Positions 32,663 through 43,834 of a stretch of DNA of 64,000 nt are shown piece by piece (the stretch's first letter is position 1; the number at the start of each line of letters is the position of its first letter). The DNA is from Mesostigma viride. Lineage: Eukaryota > Streptophyta > Mesostigmatophyceae > Mesostigmatales > Mesostigmataceae. The notes beneath the pieces were generated by a model that worked only from the letters and a program-made list of their open reading frames with translations, was not told the origin of the DNA and made no database searches. Made by a program: the position numbers and the translations under genes. Location: the NCBI GenBank assembly GCA_009746045.1, contig RPFO01000022.1:1915160-1979159 (forward strand), written 5' to 3'.

Positions 32663-34348
32663 AGCACGTGACTGCGTCACGTGGGTGCCAATACAGAGTA
32701 AAGGAACCTTCAACCCTATATACACAGTGAGAAGGAGGGAGGGCGCCCTAGCTTCTCTCACTGCCGCAGGTGGGCAGGCCACAGAGCGCTCTCTCCACGG
32801 CATGGTGCCGGGGCGCAACACTGTGGGTGCAATACAACCAGTGCAATACCATAGGTAGGCTGACGCATAGCTTATGCTACAAATGTGAGGTGGGCTCAAG
32901 ACGTCGGCTAATTAAGGCGCAAGCTGATGGCCACAAGGTGCCAGAGCTAATTGAAGGTACTATAACGCTGTGCGCTAATATCGTTTCAAGTGCTGTAATG
33001 CCTAAGCTATCCCATCATCGATTGCCCCCATCTAGACAACTAGCTGGAGTGCTCTATCCCGGGGAAGCCCGGGGGGGCTTCCACAGTTTCTTGTTGACGT
33101 AGAGGTCCCCGCCCCGCCAGTACACTTGGGGCTTCTCGGGGTTGGTCTTGTGGCGGATGTAGTCGGGCCACTGATCGCGGCGTTGCTGCTGCTGGGCTGG
33201 CGTCAGGTCGTCGTCAAGCGACCAGGAGGTGTCCACCAGCTTCTTGCGGCGAGAGAGGAACCGAACTCGGGCTGTGATGTCGCTGAAGGTGAGGACCACT
33301 GGAGGGGGCCCAGCCTTGGCCCGTGGATGGGGCAGGCGGTAGGCGCCCTGCAGTATCGCACCTGGCAGCTGCATGCGCGCCAAGAGCTGTTTCTTCAGCT
33401 CGTCGAGAAGAGAGTCTGGGGTCTCCTCCGGCAGCATGTCGAAGCGCCTGAGGATGACCCGGCAGCGGCGACGGTCGCGGTCAGCGGCCTCGCGGCGCGT
33501 GTCTTCCAGCTCCTGGAGCTTGGTGGTGATGGCGGTCGTGGTAGAGGATGCCTGGCTCTTGAGCAGGTCCGCCCAGGAGGCGCGAGTCGAGGGGTCATCA
33601 CTAGCCCTACCAGCAGGTTGGGCGGCGATGGTGGCCGTTCGCTCGGCGATCTCGGGGACCTGCGTGGCCAGGGCGTCTACCTTGGCGGCAACTGCCTCAA
33701 GTTTCACGGTGCCTTGGCCGACTCGGCCTTCCACCTGGTTAAGGCGGGTGGTCACAGTGGCTGTGGCCTCGGAAACTTTGGTGGCAATGTGCTCTTGCGT
33801 AGCAGTAAACTGAGGCTGGAGCTTAAGGGCGACTCTGGCTTCAATGTTGTTGACCTTGGCCGAGAGAGTGTTGAGTGGGCCGTCAGGCGCGTTCAGGGCG
33901 GCGAGCTGTTCAGCCATCGGCGCCAGCTGCTCCGCCACTGCAGCTCGGATGGAGTCCGTGCTGGGGGAGGTGCTGCTCTGCGGGGATGCTGCAGCTGCTG
34001 TGGCTGCCCGTCTGCGCTCATGCAGGAGGCTCCTGAGGCCAGCGTAGCCAATCTGGGTGATGTCGTGGGCGTCGCAGCGCAGGTAGCTGCACATGATGAC
34101 TGCCTTCAAGTACGCCTCCGGTTCTTGAAGCAGCCATTCCCAGGCGGGCTTGGTGACCTTGTCGCCAGGGGGTTTGATCAACAGGAGGAAAAAATGGTTT
34201 CGACTAAGGACTTAGGTTTTTTGCAAAACTTAGCCCTAACCTGCCCTAACCGGGAGAGGACAAGTCTGCGGGGGCTGAGATTAAATAAGAGGTACCTTGA
34301 AATTAAATAAGAGGCGTGCCTCTATGAATATATAGTTTTGGAGGCGAG
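32646..34348 (-). mobile_element. ORF1-only LINE-like element (copy 3)
   Basis: On the minus strand: an ORF1-like gene (34181-33054), about 390 bp of 3' UTR, and a (TTAA)n tail at 32646-32662. No endonuclease or RT follows ORF1. The 5' end is adjacent to the LTR at 34349. It has the same architecture as copy 1 with a diverged ORF1, so it appears to be a second subfamily. Confidence 0.65.
33054..34181 (-). CDS. LINE ORF1-like RNA-binding protein, open
   Basis: A 375-codon open frame without internal stops. The listed 5' end is a TTG, so the true start probably lies upstream or has been lost. An N-terminal WLLQEPEAYLKAVIM segment precedes an Ala-rich coiled coil (about residues 75-230, e.g. 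LNQVEGRVGQGTVKLEAVAA). Next come SWADLLKSQASSTTTAITTK and the RRM/CTD-like region: RCRVILRRFDMLPEE, GAYRLPHPRAKAGPP, VVLTFSDITARVRFLSRRKK and LTPAQQQQRRDQWPDYI. The order and many residues match the ORF1 at 8793-10194. It would bind element RNA as L1 ORF1p does. Intact length suggests recent activity. Confidence 0.7.
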   Translation of the reverse strand: MIKPPGDKVTKPAWEWLLQEPEAYLKAVIMCSYLRCDAHDITQIGYAGLRSLLHERRRAATAAAASPQSSTSPSTDSIRAAVAEQLAPMAEQLAALNAPDGPLNTLSAKVNNIEARVALKLQPQFTATQEHIATKVSEATATVTTRLNQVEGRVGQGTVKLEAVAAKVDALATQVPEIAERTATIAAQPAGRASDDPSTRASWADLLKSQASSTTTAITTKLQELEDTRREAADRDRRRCRVILRRFDMLPEETPDSLLDELKKQLLARMQLPGAILQGAYRLPHPRAKAGPPPVVLTFSDITARVRFLSRRKKLVDTSWSLDDDLTPAQQQQRRDQWPDYIRHKTNPEKPQVYWRGGDLYVNKKLWKPPRASPG

Positions 34349-34936
34349 TGTTACGTGCCAGCCCAGACACACCTAGCCTGAGCTATGTAGCGAAAGATCC
34401 TCCTTGCCGGAATTAGGAATAATTCAAGGTGGCCTAATGTAGATTGCGCTTAATTCACGACGGAAGTCGTGAGATATCTGGCACCACGGCTTGATGCCAA
34501 GCTAATTGTTACACACTTATATTGGCTAGCAATACCAATTACAAATGGATAATTGCCCCAGGCTCAATGTGAAGGCGTTTTCGCACTTAACATTCATCAA
34601 ACCAAGAGGACGAGACTCTCGTCCTCGGACTAATTTAACCTAGGTCGGTTGCGGCGCAGATACAACGCCAATTCGTCTAGAACAATCCGAGTCATTCATT
34701 CCGCGTAGGATCCGGGCCGACATCGACCCTCAACTACAGGATCCACGCATAGAACTACAGACAAACCCAGAATTGGCGCGGCGCCACTGCACCGGCCCCT
34801 AAAAGGTCATCCTAGGACCAAAATAACTAGTCCAATTCACACAATAACCGAAGTCCATACAAACCGGTACAACAGGCCAAATTGCCTAGCAGTTTATTCC
34901 ATTATTACGTCCGTCCAAAAGGGCCGGCACGTAACA
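34349..34936 (-). repeat. 3' LTR of the Ty3/gypsy chromovirus
   Basis: This 588-bp block has terminal inverted repeats TGTTACGTGCC(A/G)GCCC and so begins TG and ends CA in either direction. On the minus strand it is preceded directly by a purine-rich tract (34937-34955), as expected for a 3' LTR. An AATAAA lies near its start on the minus strand. No second copy was found in the window, so the 5' LTR is missing or beyond recognition. Confidence 0.8.
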
Positions 34937-34955
34937 CTCCTCCCCCCCCACGGGG
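34937..34955 (-). promoter_or_regulatory. Polypurine tract
   Basis: On the minus strand GTGGGGGGGGAGGAG abuts the first base of the LTR. It would prime plus-strand DNA synthesis in reverse transcription. Confidence 0.75.
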
Positions 34956-35162
34956 GTCGGTAGTCCCTACCGTACAAAAGATGAAAAGGAAACAAGTAAG
35001 ACTACGCTACTATAAGAGTACTATGTCCCAACCCCGGTTCACCCGCGGGTTAGTAATACCAGTTCCTCTAGAGGTTGATACACAGGACCAACCCTGACGT
35101 AGTAGCATGGAATCTGGTGACCGGATCATTCCGCTATCCGTCACAAAACTTTCACAACCACC

Positions 35163-35804
35163 TCAGCGTCCGCCGCTGGTGGCACGCCGCTGCTGCTGGG
35201 CCGCGGTAAAGGCCTGGCGCCCCATGGGAGTCATTTGCTGGATCATAACCCCGGGGTGCGAGCGCAGATCACACTCAAAAGCCACCTGGTACGGGGACAC
35301 CTTCTGTCGGCCCACCCTGGAAAGCTCCACCCACGTACCCGGGGGCCACATGGCCAGAAACCCGGCGAAGTACTGGGGGTGGGTGAATATGAGAGTCAAT
35401 GCCGACCGATCCACCACCCCACAGCGGTGCACGCTAACGAAGTTCACCCCCATCATAAAAACCTCCGTGCGCACGTGATCATCGTTGATTGTCGCCTTCT
35501 GAGCCCCCGCGAAGTCGGGCACCGTCCTGTCCAGAAAGGCGCGCCCCTCCGTTGGGGCCACCTTGGGAGGCGCCACCACGTGTCCCACCCCATCCACGTG
35601 ATATCTCCAATCCCACCAATCTTCTGAACCAAACCGCACAGTATGCCCCACCACGAGGGGATAATGAGGGACGGCTGGTTGCGGTAGTGGCAGCGGAATC
35701 TGAGGGAAGAAGGTTATTTCCACTTGTTCCCAGTAGGCCCCGCGATAAAGAGGATCACATAGGGAAAAAAAATTTCCCACGGCAGGACCACACATGCTTT
35801 TCAA
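35163..35804 (-). CDS. Post-pol ORF, distal part, unrecognised
   Basis: A 213-residue open frame ending 210 bases before the polypurine tract. It contains GHTVRFGSEDWWDWRYHVDG, VRTEVFMMGVNFVSVHRCG and FLAMWPPGTWVELSRVGRQK. It is aromatic-rich with no signal peptide or membrane span. It lies where some retrotransposons carry an envelope-like or other third ORF, but no known domain is recognised. It may have been continuous with 37788-39864 before the intervening repeats expanded. Confidence 0.55.
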   Translation of the reverse strand: MKSMCGPAVGNFFSLCDPLYRGAYWEQVEITFFPQIPLPLPQPAVPHYPLVVGHTVRFGSEDWWDWRYHVDGVGHVVAPPKVAPTEGRAFLDRTVPDFAGAQKATINDDHVRTEVFMMGVNFVSVHRCGVVDRSALTLIFTHPQYFAGFLAMWPPGTWVELSRVGRQKVSPYQVAFECDLRSHPGVMIQQMTPMGRQAFTAAQQQRRATSGGR

Positions 35805-35935
35805 ATAGGCTAAGCAATAACCTCTTCAGTGCTTTTCAAGGATAAGCATAATCCTCTTCATGGCTTTTTCAAGGATAAGCCTAATCCTCTTCATAGCTTT
35901 TTACAGGATAAGCTCAATCCTCTTCCAAGTGCTTG
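35785..35935. repeat. About 38-bp tandem repeat, four copies
   Basis: Repeats of AAGGATAAGCATAATCCTCT followed by TCATGGCTTTTTC, four degenerate copies, just upstream (minus strand) of the post-pol ORF. Confidence 0.75.
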
Positions 35936-36540
35936 ATTCTGCAAGCAGCTTGGGTATATCTCCGGCTCAGGCTGGCCGAACTGAACCCGCCAAGGGTTGT
36001 TCGCTCGTTTAAATAATGTGGAAATGATAGGTGTGGTCCTTGACGGCACCACCACCTTCATGACAGGCAGCGCAGCCAGCCGATTATATTATGAAGAGTG
36101 CAATAATGCTTTATGATGAAAGCAATGCCCAAACCATTCATTCCATAACATTTGACAAATTACAATGAATGCCGAGTTGTGCTGCCGCAACTGTAAGAGT
36201 AACTACATATCCTTGAGACCCATCGAAATCACCACAGACCGACCATGACGCCACTGTGGCGCAACAGTGTTTACTTATACGTCATAATAATCTATACCAA
36301 CTGTGTGACTCTGCGCTCATGTCCCAGTTACTGGCACACTGGCCAACGACGAACCGGCCCTTTCCCGGGACTGTTCCCGGGTCAGCAGAACGTTTCTCGT
36401 CCACAATGCCAACAACATCCCAACCGGATTAAACCACTGTCAATCCTATCAACCATAGTCATGGCAACGACATGCAACCACTCACGGGGGCTGCTCCGGG
36501 CTGTTCGAGAAGTTTAACCCCATGAAGACAACAAACTAGT

Positions 36541-37492
36541 AATTGTGAGGGAGAGAAACGAGCGAACAACGACCACCATGGCCGCTGCGCTGCTCCTAAA
36601 TACCTCCCAAAATCCCGGCATCCATGCGCTGTCGCATTTGCCAGCAAGCCGCCTGACGTGCAGTTAGACTGCCAGCAAAATGCAGAGCAAGTCTGTTCGA
36701 CAACCACACACAGTTGTGAGGGAGAGAAACGAGCGAACAACGACCACCATGGCCGCTGCGCTGCTCCTAAATGTCTCAGTGTCCAGAGGCCTCAATTGAG
36801 GCCTTTTGGCTCAATTGAGGCCTTTTTCACCAAGATCACATGGGGTACGGTATTTTGGCGGGAAGGACCGGTCCTATGGGCCGTCCGGCCCCAGTGGCGC
36901 GAATCTGGTATATGTGCTGAGCGTCCTGACCCGTTGGGGTCGACAGGGGTCGACGGTTACTGGAAAATACGTGAGGTGGAAAAGTACCTATTTTGGCCAC
37001 TTTCGTGCAACAAGACGACGAATTTTCACGAACGCACGACCATGGCGGCCTCAAGTAAAATAGACCGTATGGCCACGTCCGTGCATCATTTCGAGCAGTA
37101 TGGAGCGCGTTGGGCAGATAAATTAACCATGAAGCTAGCCCGACCGCTACATGTGTCAAAAGTCGGTTTATAAATTCGTGGGGTCGTTATTTGTGTGCTG
37201 AATGCCAGGTTAGTGAAATTCAGATGGGCCGTAGATGGCGTTGATAGTGCGCCTGCCAGCAGGCCGGTGCTACGATATGCTGGGAAGGAGACTAGCGGAA
37301 CGGCGGGGGGGGATGCTGGGGCAGCCGTGACTAAAGGGGCGCTGGTTATATTCGAGCCTTCTGGCGTGTATCCGTAGGTATAAATACCTCCAAAAATCCC
37401 GGCATCCATGCGCTGTCGCATTTGCCAGCAAGCCGCCTGACGTGCAGTTAGACTGCCAGCAAAATGCAGAGCAAGTCTGTTCGACAACCACG
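36541..37492. repeat. Nested direct repeats X-Y-X-Z-Y
   Basis: X (about 59 bp, starts TTGTGAGGGAGAGAAACGAG) occurs at 36541-36599 and 36715-36773. Y (about 110 bp, starts AAAATCCCGGCATCCATGCG) occurs at about 36605-36709 and 37388-37492. Z (36774-37382) begins with two CCTCAATTGAGG palindromes. No coding sequence is recognised. The pattern suggests unequal exchange or successive insertions. Confidence 0.75.
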
Positions 37493-37787
37493 TGCGAGCC
37501 AGCACACCGCACACTACGATCTGCGTATCTAGCTTTGTCAGATGGACTGAACATCATTCCGTCTGGACAATACAAAAGATTCATAACTGCCAAATTAATG
37601 TCACGCACCGGAATATTGCGCAAGCCACCAAGGCTTTGCGCCCCAAAGTCTTGCGCCTGAACCTAAGTCAGGTCACCTAAGACTGTCACTCTAGAAATTC
37701 AGGCCTTTCCGGCGCGGCGCTCCACACCGGCCCAAGGAACAAAGCCTGCGGCCTACTGAATCGGAACCAACCAAACGTCGGTAACGA

Positions 37788-39864
37788 TTCCGATTACGGC
37801 AACCGCGTAACTTCTTGAGTGCACGGACGTAAATGATCACGGACGTAGTGACACACCGCACACCAAGGGCCCGCGTGAAACACCAGCGGATAAGGCAGAT
37901 GCGTGCCAGGAGGGGCCTGGAGAGACGAAGGTCCCTCGAATAGCACACACAGCTTTTCCGTACGGGGCCCCGGCCCACCGTACCTCACCACCCTACCCGG
38001 CACCGCCCGTATGAAATCCCCAATTGACCACTCATCGTGCGAAGACCCCGGAGCCCTGGATGCTGCATCATAGCCCACGGACGTGGCGGCGGAGTGATCG
38101 CCTTGGCGACCCTGCTGGACCAACAACCGCTGCAACAGGTCTTGCCCCGATTGTACCGCTGCCATGCACGAGCGCCTCAAGGCGTACCACGGGCTCCGCC
38201 GGCACCAGAATGCCCGTCTCACTGGGACCTTCCGCGACCCGAAGTGGCGTCTCTGCCATGGTATGTAGGCACTATAGCTGTTCCTCCGCGGAACGGTGTG
38301 AGTGTCGAGCCGACGTGGTGGGTCTGCTGGGTCCCTCCGCGGGACGTGACGATGACGACCCAGCTCGATCGGTCAGGCCGGGGGCGGGGATCCAAGGAAA
38401 CAAGGAAGGTAGGCTCCAGTTGAACCACATCCGGCGGTGGGCCTGCGGGGGGCGCACCAGAGAGCTCACCCCTGGCCGGCTGTTCTGTTCTCGCCGCAGT
38501 GGTCTCCGTCGTCCCCTGCCGCGGTCGCCGTGCCGCCTCCTGCTCCAGTTCGAGCGTGGCCACCCACGTTCGTTCCCATTGACGATCCTCTGGGCGACGA
38601 GGTGGCGGCGGAGACGCGCGGCGAGCAGGTCGTCCCTCGGTCCCCGAGTCTGATCGGGAGCGTGAACGCGAGGGCGGTGAGGGCGAGTGGCGGGGTGCAG
38701 GTCGTTCCGGTGCGCGCCGAGGAGCTGTCTGACTCCCGCCCCATCCTGTTGCTCTCGGAATAGACCGCGACTCCCGACCGGTTTGTCGCCCCCAACCTGT
38801 CGCCGGCGGAGGCGCATCATAACGCACCACGGGACGGGGTCCTGCTCCGCCCTCCAAGGAAGGGCCGGGGGCCCCGAGACGGTGGATCCCGCGGGGGAGA
38901 ACGTGGGGGAGGGCGTGAGCCTGGATGGTCATCGGAATCGGAATCGTAGCCATTGCTCCCATCGTCTTGATCTTCGTCGTCCATCTTCGCGATGCGATCC
39001 AAGGCCTGTCGGAGCGAGTACTGCCCCTCCCGTAGGCACTTTTCGCCCCGCAACGCCCCCTCCGGCGGAAGGTACCGGGGAAAGTGATTCCTGAACAGGT
39101 TCCGCACCGCCGGTGGAACTAGAAGGAGCAAAAGCCGTGGAAATACCAGGCCCGCATCCAGCGTGTTCACGCACGTGTTACAAAGGCACTCCCTCTCGTG
39201 GGTATCCCAAGCCGTGCCGACCACCACGCCGTCGCGCTCTGCGGTACGGGACTCCACCTTGAACCCCACGTTCCTCCGCACGAACCATCGAAAATTCTCC
39301 AGCTGCCCGTGGGCAACACGCGCCATGCAGAATGGAATCGGCGCGGAGATCAGAAGGCATCCGGTTATAACGCCGACACCGTCGTTCAAACAAGGCCTCA
39401 CCCTCCCGGCCATAGTCGCGCAAGAACACGCGGGGATTGAAGGTCTCTTCGTTCAGCTCCTTCACCAACTGCATGGCGCGCGCGTCCGGTGCTCCTGGCC
39501 TGGATGACGTCTCTTGCCGGCGTCCGCGCCCGGATGAAGGCCCCGTCTGACGGGCACCACCTCCCGACCCTCCAGCCCCTACGGCATCTCCTCGGACTGC
39601 AGGCTCTCCGCGAGCGGTCTGCGTCCTTGTATTCTCTTCTGGTTGAAGGACCTCGAGTTGATCCGGCATGTCCAAGTCAACCAGATCTTCTTCGCTTGGC
39701 TCCTCCTCTGCTTCCCGTATTTCTGCATCTGCTGCCTCCGCGGCACTGAAAGAAGTCGGTCCCCTGGGAAGCGCCTCCGCGGCGTCCCGCTGCATAGACC
39801 ACACACAAAATACCAGGGCATTAGTCGGCGTGCACCTAGTACCCAGCTCACACACCACTTTCAC
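37788..39864 (-). pseudogene. Post-pol ORF, main part, unrecognised, frameshifted
   Basis: Overlapping minus-strand frames (39864-39178, 39413-38817, 38962-38219, 38222-37794) succeed one another as if one ORF of about 690 codons had suffered a few indels. The first has an acidic N-terminus (EAEEEPSEEDLVDLDMPDQL). Later parts carry NFRWFVRRNVGFKVESRTAE, a CLCNTC pair, an acidic DDEDQDDGSNGYDSDSDD run, a Pro/Arg/Ser-rich low-complexity region, and ending SSLQAPPGTHLPYPLVFHAG...CAVCHYVRDHLRPC. It follows the chromodomain. No family is recognised and no membrane span is evident, so it does not look like a typical envelope. Confidence 0.5.
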
Positions 39865-39911
39865 CCTACACCGCTGTACCGTATGTGGCCTGCTAACGCA
39901 ACTGGTGCGTC

Positions 39912-40090
39912 TTCTTGTATGCTTCTAGTAAACGGGCGCACCCAGCTAACTCAGTAGCGGTGCGCCAGGAGTCCTCAGACTCATGCTGCGCGAATCGCCA
40001 TCGCACCCGGTCATTGTCGCTGGACCCCGCGTCCCCGCTTAACCTCACGGTGTCCTACAATCTCAGCAACCTCATCCTCCTGTTCCCCCG
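39912..40090 (-). pseudogene. Chromodomain of the gypsy integrase, frameshifted
   Basis: One frame gives DEVAEIVGHREVKRGR and, after a single shift, the next gives RVRWRFAQHESEDSWRTATE and LAGCARLLEAYKK. Together these match the chromodomain pattern: an EVExIxxHR strand, a V(K/R)W strand, a xDxTWEPxxxL turn and a C-terminal helix. In chromoviruses this domain directs integration to particular chromatin. Confidence 0.72.
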
Positions 40091-40180
40091 TGTCCGGATT
40101 GACCTCCAGCGGGGCTGGGGGATTGACCCGGCCCTGGATGGTGTTCTGGTGATACAACTCCGGAGACGTCCGTCCTATAG

Positions 40181-40747
40181 TCAGCAAAATTGGTGCGAGA
40201 GGTCCCCAGTTCGATTCCGGTCGGATTCATTTGCAGATCGCGTTTTCCGCGTTTTCCGCGGCCTGGCACTGAACGCAAAGGTTTTCACCTTTGCGGAGTG
40301 TCTGATCAGAATACAACTTGAGCTGGTCACGATGGAACCGGTTGGAAGTGAGGTTCCATGACACTGGAATGTCCACCTGGAACATGACCTCGTCAAACTT
40401 GGCGAGAACCTTGTAGGGGCCCAGCAGGAACACATGTGGGGCGAAGCTTAGTCTTCAACTCCTTCTCCACCTTGTGCGTACAGTAAATCGTCCAATCTGC
40501 GGGCCCTCCACCATGCAGGACCCAGTCGCCCACCTCGATGGGCGGCGCCCGAGCATCCCGCTTTCCTGCTGTCCTAGCCATGTACCGTTCTGCTGCTGCG
40601 CGATAACCCTGAACTGCGCTGTTATGCGCCTGGTGCATCTGCTGCAGCAGCCGATCGACCCCTTGCAGGGTATCCCGGCTGACCTGGTCCTCGCCACGTT
40701 CTGGACTCAGGAGCAAGTCGGGCGGCGTGAGGGGATGTCGGCCGGAG
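40181..40747 (-). pseudogene. Gypsy integrase C-terminal domain
   Basis: Directly beyond the piggyBac-type insertion the integrase continues. A GRHPLTPPDLLL segment is followed by the helical LLQQMHQAHNSAVQGYRAAA, then EVGDWVLHGG (the KxGDxVxL strand of the GPF/GPY module) and, in another frame, LGPYKVLAKFDEVMFQVDIP. At least one frameshift lies near 40400-40440. Confidence 0.75.
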
Positions 40748-40751
40748 TTAA

Positions 40752-42459
40752 CCCTTAAACCGTACTCGGTCCGTTTTAGTGGACTGAGTTTTTCTCAGTC
40801 CTATTAAACGGACCGAGTTTGTGGCAGAACTAGCTATATGTAATTCTAGCAAACTTTTGAATATTCTGTTTGGACCAGCTTCGAGATCTAGATTTGTACT
40901 TTCACGTACACCCCTGGTTTGCTACTTTTGGACACCTGGACAGGGACCTATGGTCAAGGAAAGTAGGGGGGGTACCATGGCCAAACGAGGACGACGTGAA
41001 TAAAAATTATTCACGTCCGCGGCTATGGTGGCACAAACAACTGACTGGGGCGAGAGCATGGCTTGACGTATTCGACTGAAACTTTGTAGGCATCATCCCT
41101 AGGTCTTGTAAATGCTATTTGCGTAGCCATGCAACATTTACAAATGCCTAGATATGTCTCGAGGTTATGTGGCGGCGCAGCAAATCGCGTGAGCAGCCAG
41201 GCGATGACAGTGCAAGCTGTACTTGTTGCTCGGCAGAAAATGTTCGGATTTTTGCGTATGGATGAGTTAGTTACGTCGTTCCTAGCACAGTTGACCATCA
41301 ATGGCGGCCAGGACATGCTTGCGGCTACGTTCGTCGGGTGGGCGTGCTAGCTCCTGCAAACAAGGTAATCTGCGGTTTCGACCAGGTACGTTTTAGCCTT
41401 TTATCATGTCTCAGTGACCGCGCATGTGTCATATATTGTTTCGATACCAGACTCGGGGCTATAATCGAAGCTTTATGACTGTCTTTTTGTTGTTTTATTG
41501 CTTCTGTGCATAGGCTTGTGATGGTTGGGTAGTAATGTTACCTCGGCCAGATTTTGGACGAGTTTTGACTGCTTTTAGCGTATGCTACAACATGAATGTC
41601 GGTATAACGACAGATATCGTTTGTAATAATGTTCAGTGTGATGATACGATGCTTTCCGTTGCTTAAACAATTCAGGACGAGTGTTTTTCTGCCCAGTTCT
41701 AGGCATGCATGCTGGCCAAGTCCGCCTTCTTTTTGTGTGTTTGCTGTGTGTTAGAGACATAGAGATGCCTGGGATCTGCTTGCATTTAAGCATCAGCAAG
41801 TTGCTAATTTTGTTTCTTTCCTTTTTCCTTGTATTTTGAAGTTGTTTGTAGCGTATAGGGTACGTTGGTAATAAGCTCCTTGCATGTGCCTTCTACGCGT
41901 GCTTTCTGCCCAATGGCACTAGATTTACAGTATTATATAGCATGAGCTGCTGTTTTATATGCTGGAAATGTGTTGGAGGATGCATGTGTGGCCAGCTATG
42001 ATGTTTTATGCCACATTGGGATAGGAAACCAAAACGGTAGTGCTAGCCACCCCCCAAAAAAAACTCAGTCCTATTAAACGGACTGAGCTATTTTGGGATT
42101 TTTGCTAGCTAGCTTGTGCAGTTCTGTAGCATGTCATGTTGTGAATGCATTGATGGCATGCCTGTGATATAAAGTAACTGCCTTTGAAATTCCAGGGCCT
42201 ATATATTTGTGTAAGTGGTCCATATTGCATGATGTATGTCTCAAACCCCATTTTTCCGTACCCCCCTGGGGTTGGTGCTATTTATAGCACCCAAAAGTCA
42301 TAGATATGGGACCGGTGACATGTCCCCAAAGAAATTCAACATAAATGCATGCTTGGTACCAAGGGGTGGCCAGAAATGGCTTTTAGGCCATACACAACAA
42401 ATGTGCAAAGATGTGCAACTCAGTCCGTTTTTTAGGACTGAGTTGCTACGGTTTAAGGG
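40752..42459. mobile_element. piggyBac-type DNA transposon inside gypsy integrase
   Basis: Terminal inverted repeats CCCTTAAACCGTA...TACGGTTTAAGGG are flanked by TTAA at 40748-40751 and 42460-42463. Deleting the element with one TTAA rejoins the integrase codons as FSPFFLN-SGRHP in frame. The interior (1708 bp) has no recognisable transposase. Subterminal palindromes of the form CAGTCC...GGAC(T/C)GAG recur at 40780-40820, 42065 and 42420, possibly transposase-binding sites. Confidence 0.88.
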
Positions 42460-42463
42460 TTAA

Positions 42464-42600
42464 GGAAGAAGGGAGAGAATCCGTGAGCGGCCTGGGGGGC
42501 ATTATTCAGTGAAAATTCCACCAAGCTCAGGAGTTCCTCCCAATTGCTGCCCACCGCATCCGGGTGTAGTGGCGCATGGTCTCTTGCACCGTACGGTTCA
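42464..42600 (-). pseudogene. Gypsy integrase core, C-terminal piece
   Basis: In this frame LNRTVQETMRHYTR and the NNAPQAAHGFSPFFLN segment correspond to the part of the integrase core following the catalytic Glu region. It is out of frame with the upstream core at about 42600. Confidence 0.75.
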
Positions 42601-43737
42601 ACCGCTCCACCAGGAGTGCGACGATGAGCTGTGGTAGGCCGTGCCCAGTGACACCTTGGTGCCCAACCGCTCGAAGAACTCCTGCCAGAATTTAGCAGTG
42701 AAGAGCTTGTCGTGGTCGGAGATGAACTGTCGGCTGAGCCCGTGGAACCGGAACACGTGGGTAAGGTATAGCTTGGCACACCCTTCCGCCGTGAGGTCGA
42801 CAGGGCAGGGGGCCAGATGACACATACGCGTCAGTCGGTCCACGAACACCAAGACCATGCTGTTGCCGTTCTTCGTCTTCTTGAATGGGCCAATGAAATC
42901 CATCATGATGGAGTCCCACGGACCCATCGGATCAGGTAACGTCTTAGGGACGGCTTGAGCGCCCGTGTTCCTGGACTTCATGATCTGGCACGAGGGGCAC
43001 TGCAGGCGCACGTACGTCTTAATGTACTCCGTCATCCCTGGCCAGTAGAAATGCCTACGGGCCCGTGGAAGGAGGCGATGTATTCCTTGGTGACCGCCTA
43101 GGAGAGAGTCATGGAGCTCGTGGAGCAATGCTGCTCTACACAGCTCAGGGACGTACAGCCGCCATTCCTCCGGCTGGACACCCACCAGCAGGCGCCCCTC
43201 CTGGAACTTGCAGGGAAAGGCGCCCATCTGTTGAGGATGCGCCCTGATGGCCTCGAGAGCCGCTTCTTCCGTGACTGTGAAACGACTGATCATCGTCTCC
43301 AGATCCGACGTGACTGTGAACACGTCCTCGGCCACGTCCACTGCCTGATTGACGAACTCTGAGAAGACTGTGGGTGGGCCGAGCGGCTGAAGCTGAAAAA
43401 TTCCCTGGGGCGGTACCACATGACTGAGGGGCACGCGTGTGTGCGACCCCTCCCCCTCCCCGGGGGTGTCCACGTCCTCGTGGGCGCTTGGCCGGACAGG
43501 CGCATCCAGAGGGGGTGACAAGTCATCCATGGTGGTGTGCCCGAGATGAAACAGGTGGCGGGCCCGAGGGGACCGTGTCTCCGCGCCATAGGCGGTCCCC
43601 GGGGCGGCCACTGGGACGCAAGTGGTATGAAGCACGTCCATGTCCTCGTAGAACCAATAGTCTGCCCGTCGCGAGATCGAGGGCATCGGGCACCACGTTG
43701 TCCGCGCCCTTGACATACTGGATCTTGAACGGTGCAA
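42598..43737 (-). pseudogene. Gypsy RNase H-integrase linker and integrase core
   Basis: From about 43690 the frame leaves RNase H (SRRADYWF) and passes a Pro/His-rich linker. It enters the H2C2 zinc finger (LHDSLLGGHQGIHR...LQCPSCQIMKSR) and then the catalytic core, with Asp in MMDFIGPFKK and Asp in FISDHDKLFTAKFW. The core is interrupted by a frame change at about 42600. The protein would insert retrotransposon cDNA into chromosomes. Confidence 0.85.
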
Positions 43738-43834
43738 ATTGCGACAAGTACTCCATCCACTGCGCTTGACGAGGCGTCAGGTTGGGTTGCACCAGGAGGT
43801 GGGTGAGGGGCCGGTGGTCCGTATGGATCACCAA
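43690..43834 (-). pseudogene. Gypsy RNase H C-terminal part
   Basis: HTDHRPLTHLLVQPNLTPRQ and WMEYLSQFAPFKIQYVKGADN are classic gypsy RNase H motifs, the latter with the conserved GxxNxxxDALSR that follows in the next frame. It lies between frames shifted at about 43940 and 43700. Confidence 0.82.

Noticed and set aside
33126-34310. 394-codon plus-strand frame opposite the ORF1-like gene
   Set aside because: Antisense of the ORF1 coding region; the minus-strand protein is the one matching copy 1.
37788-39864. Retroviral-type envelope gene
   Set aside because: Position fits, but no signal peptide, membrane span or cleavage site is visible in any frame.
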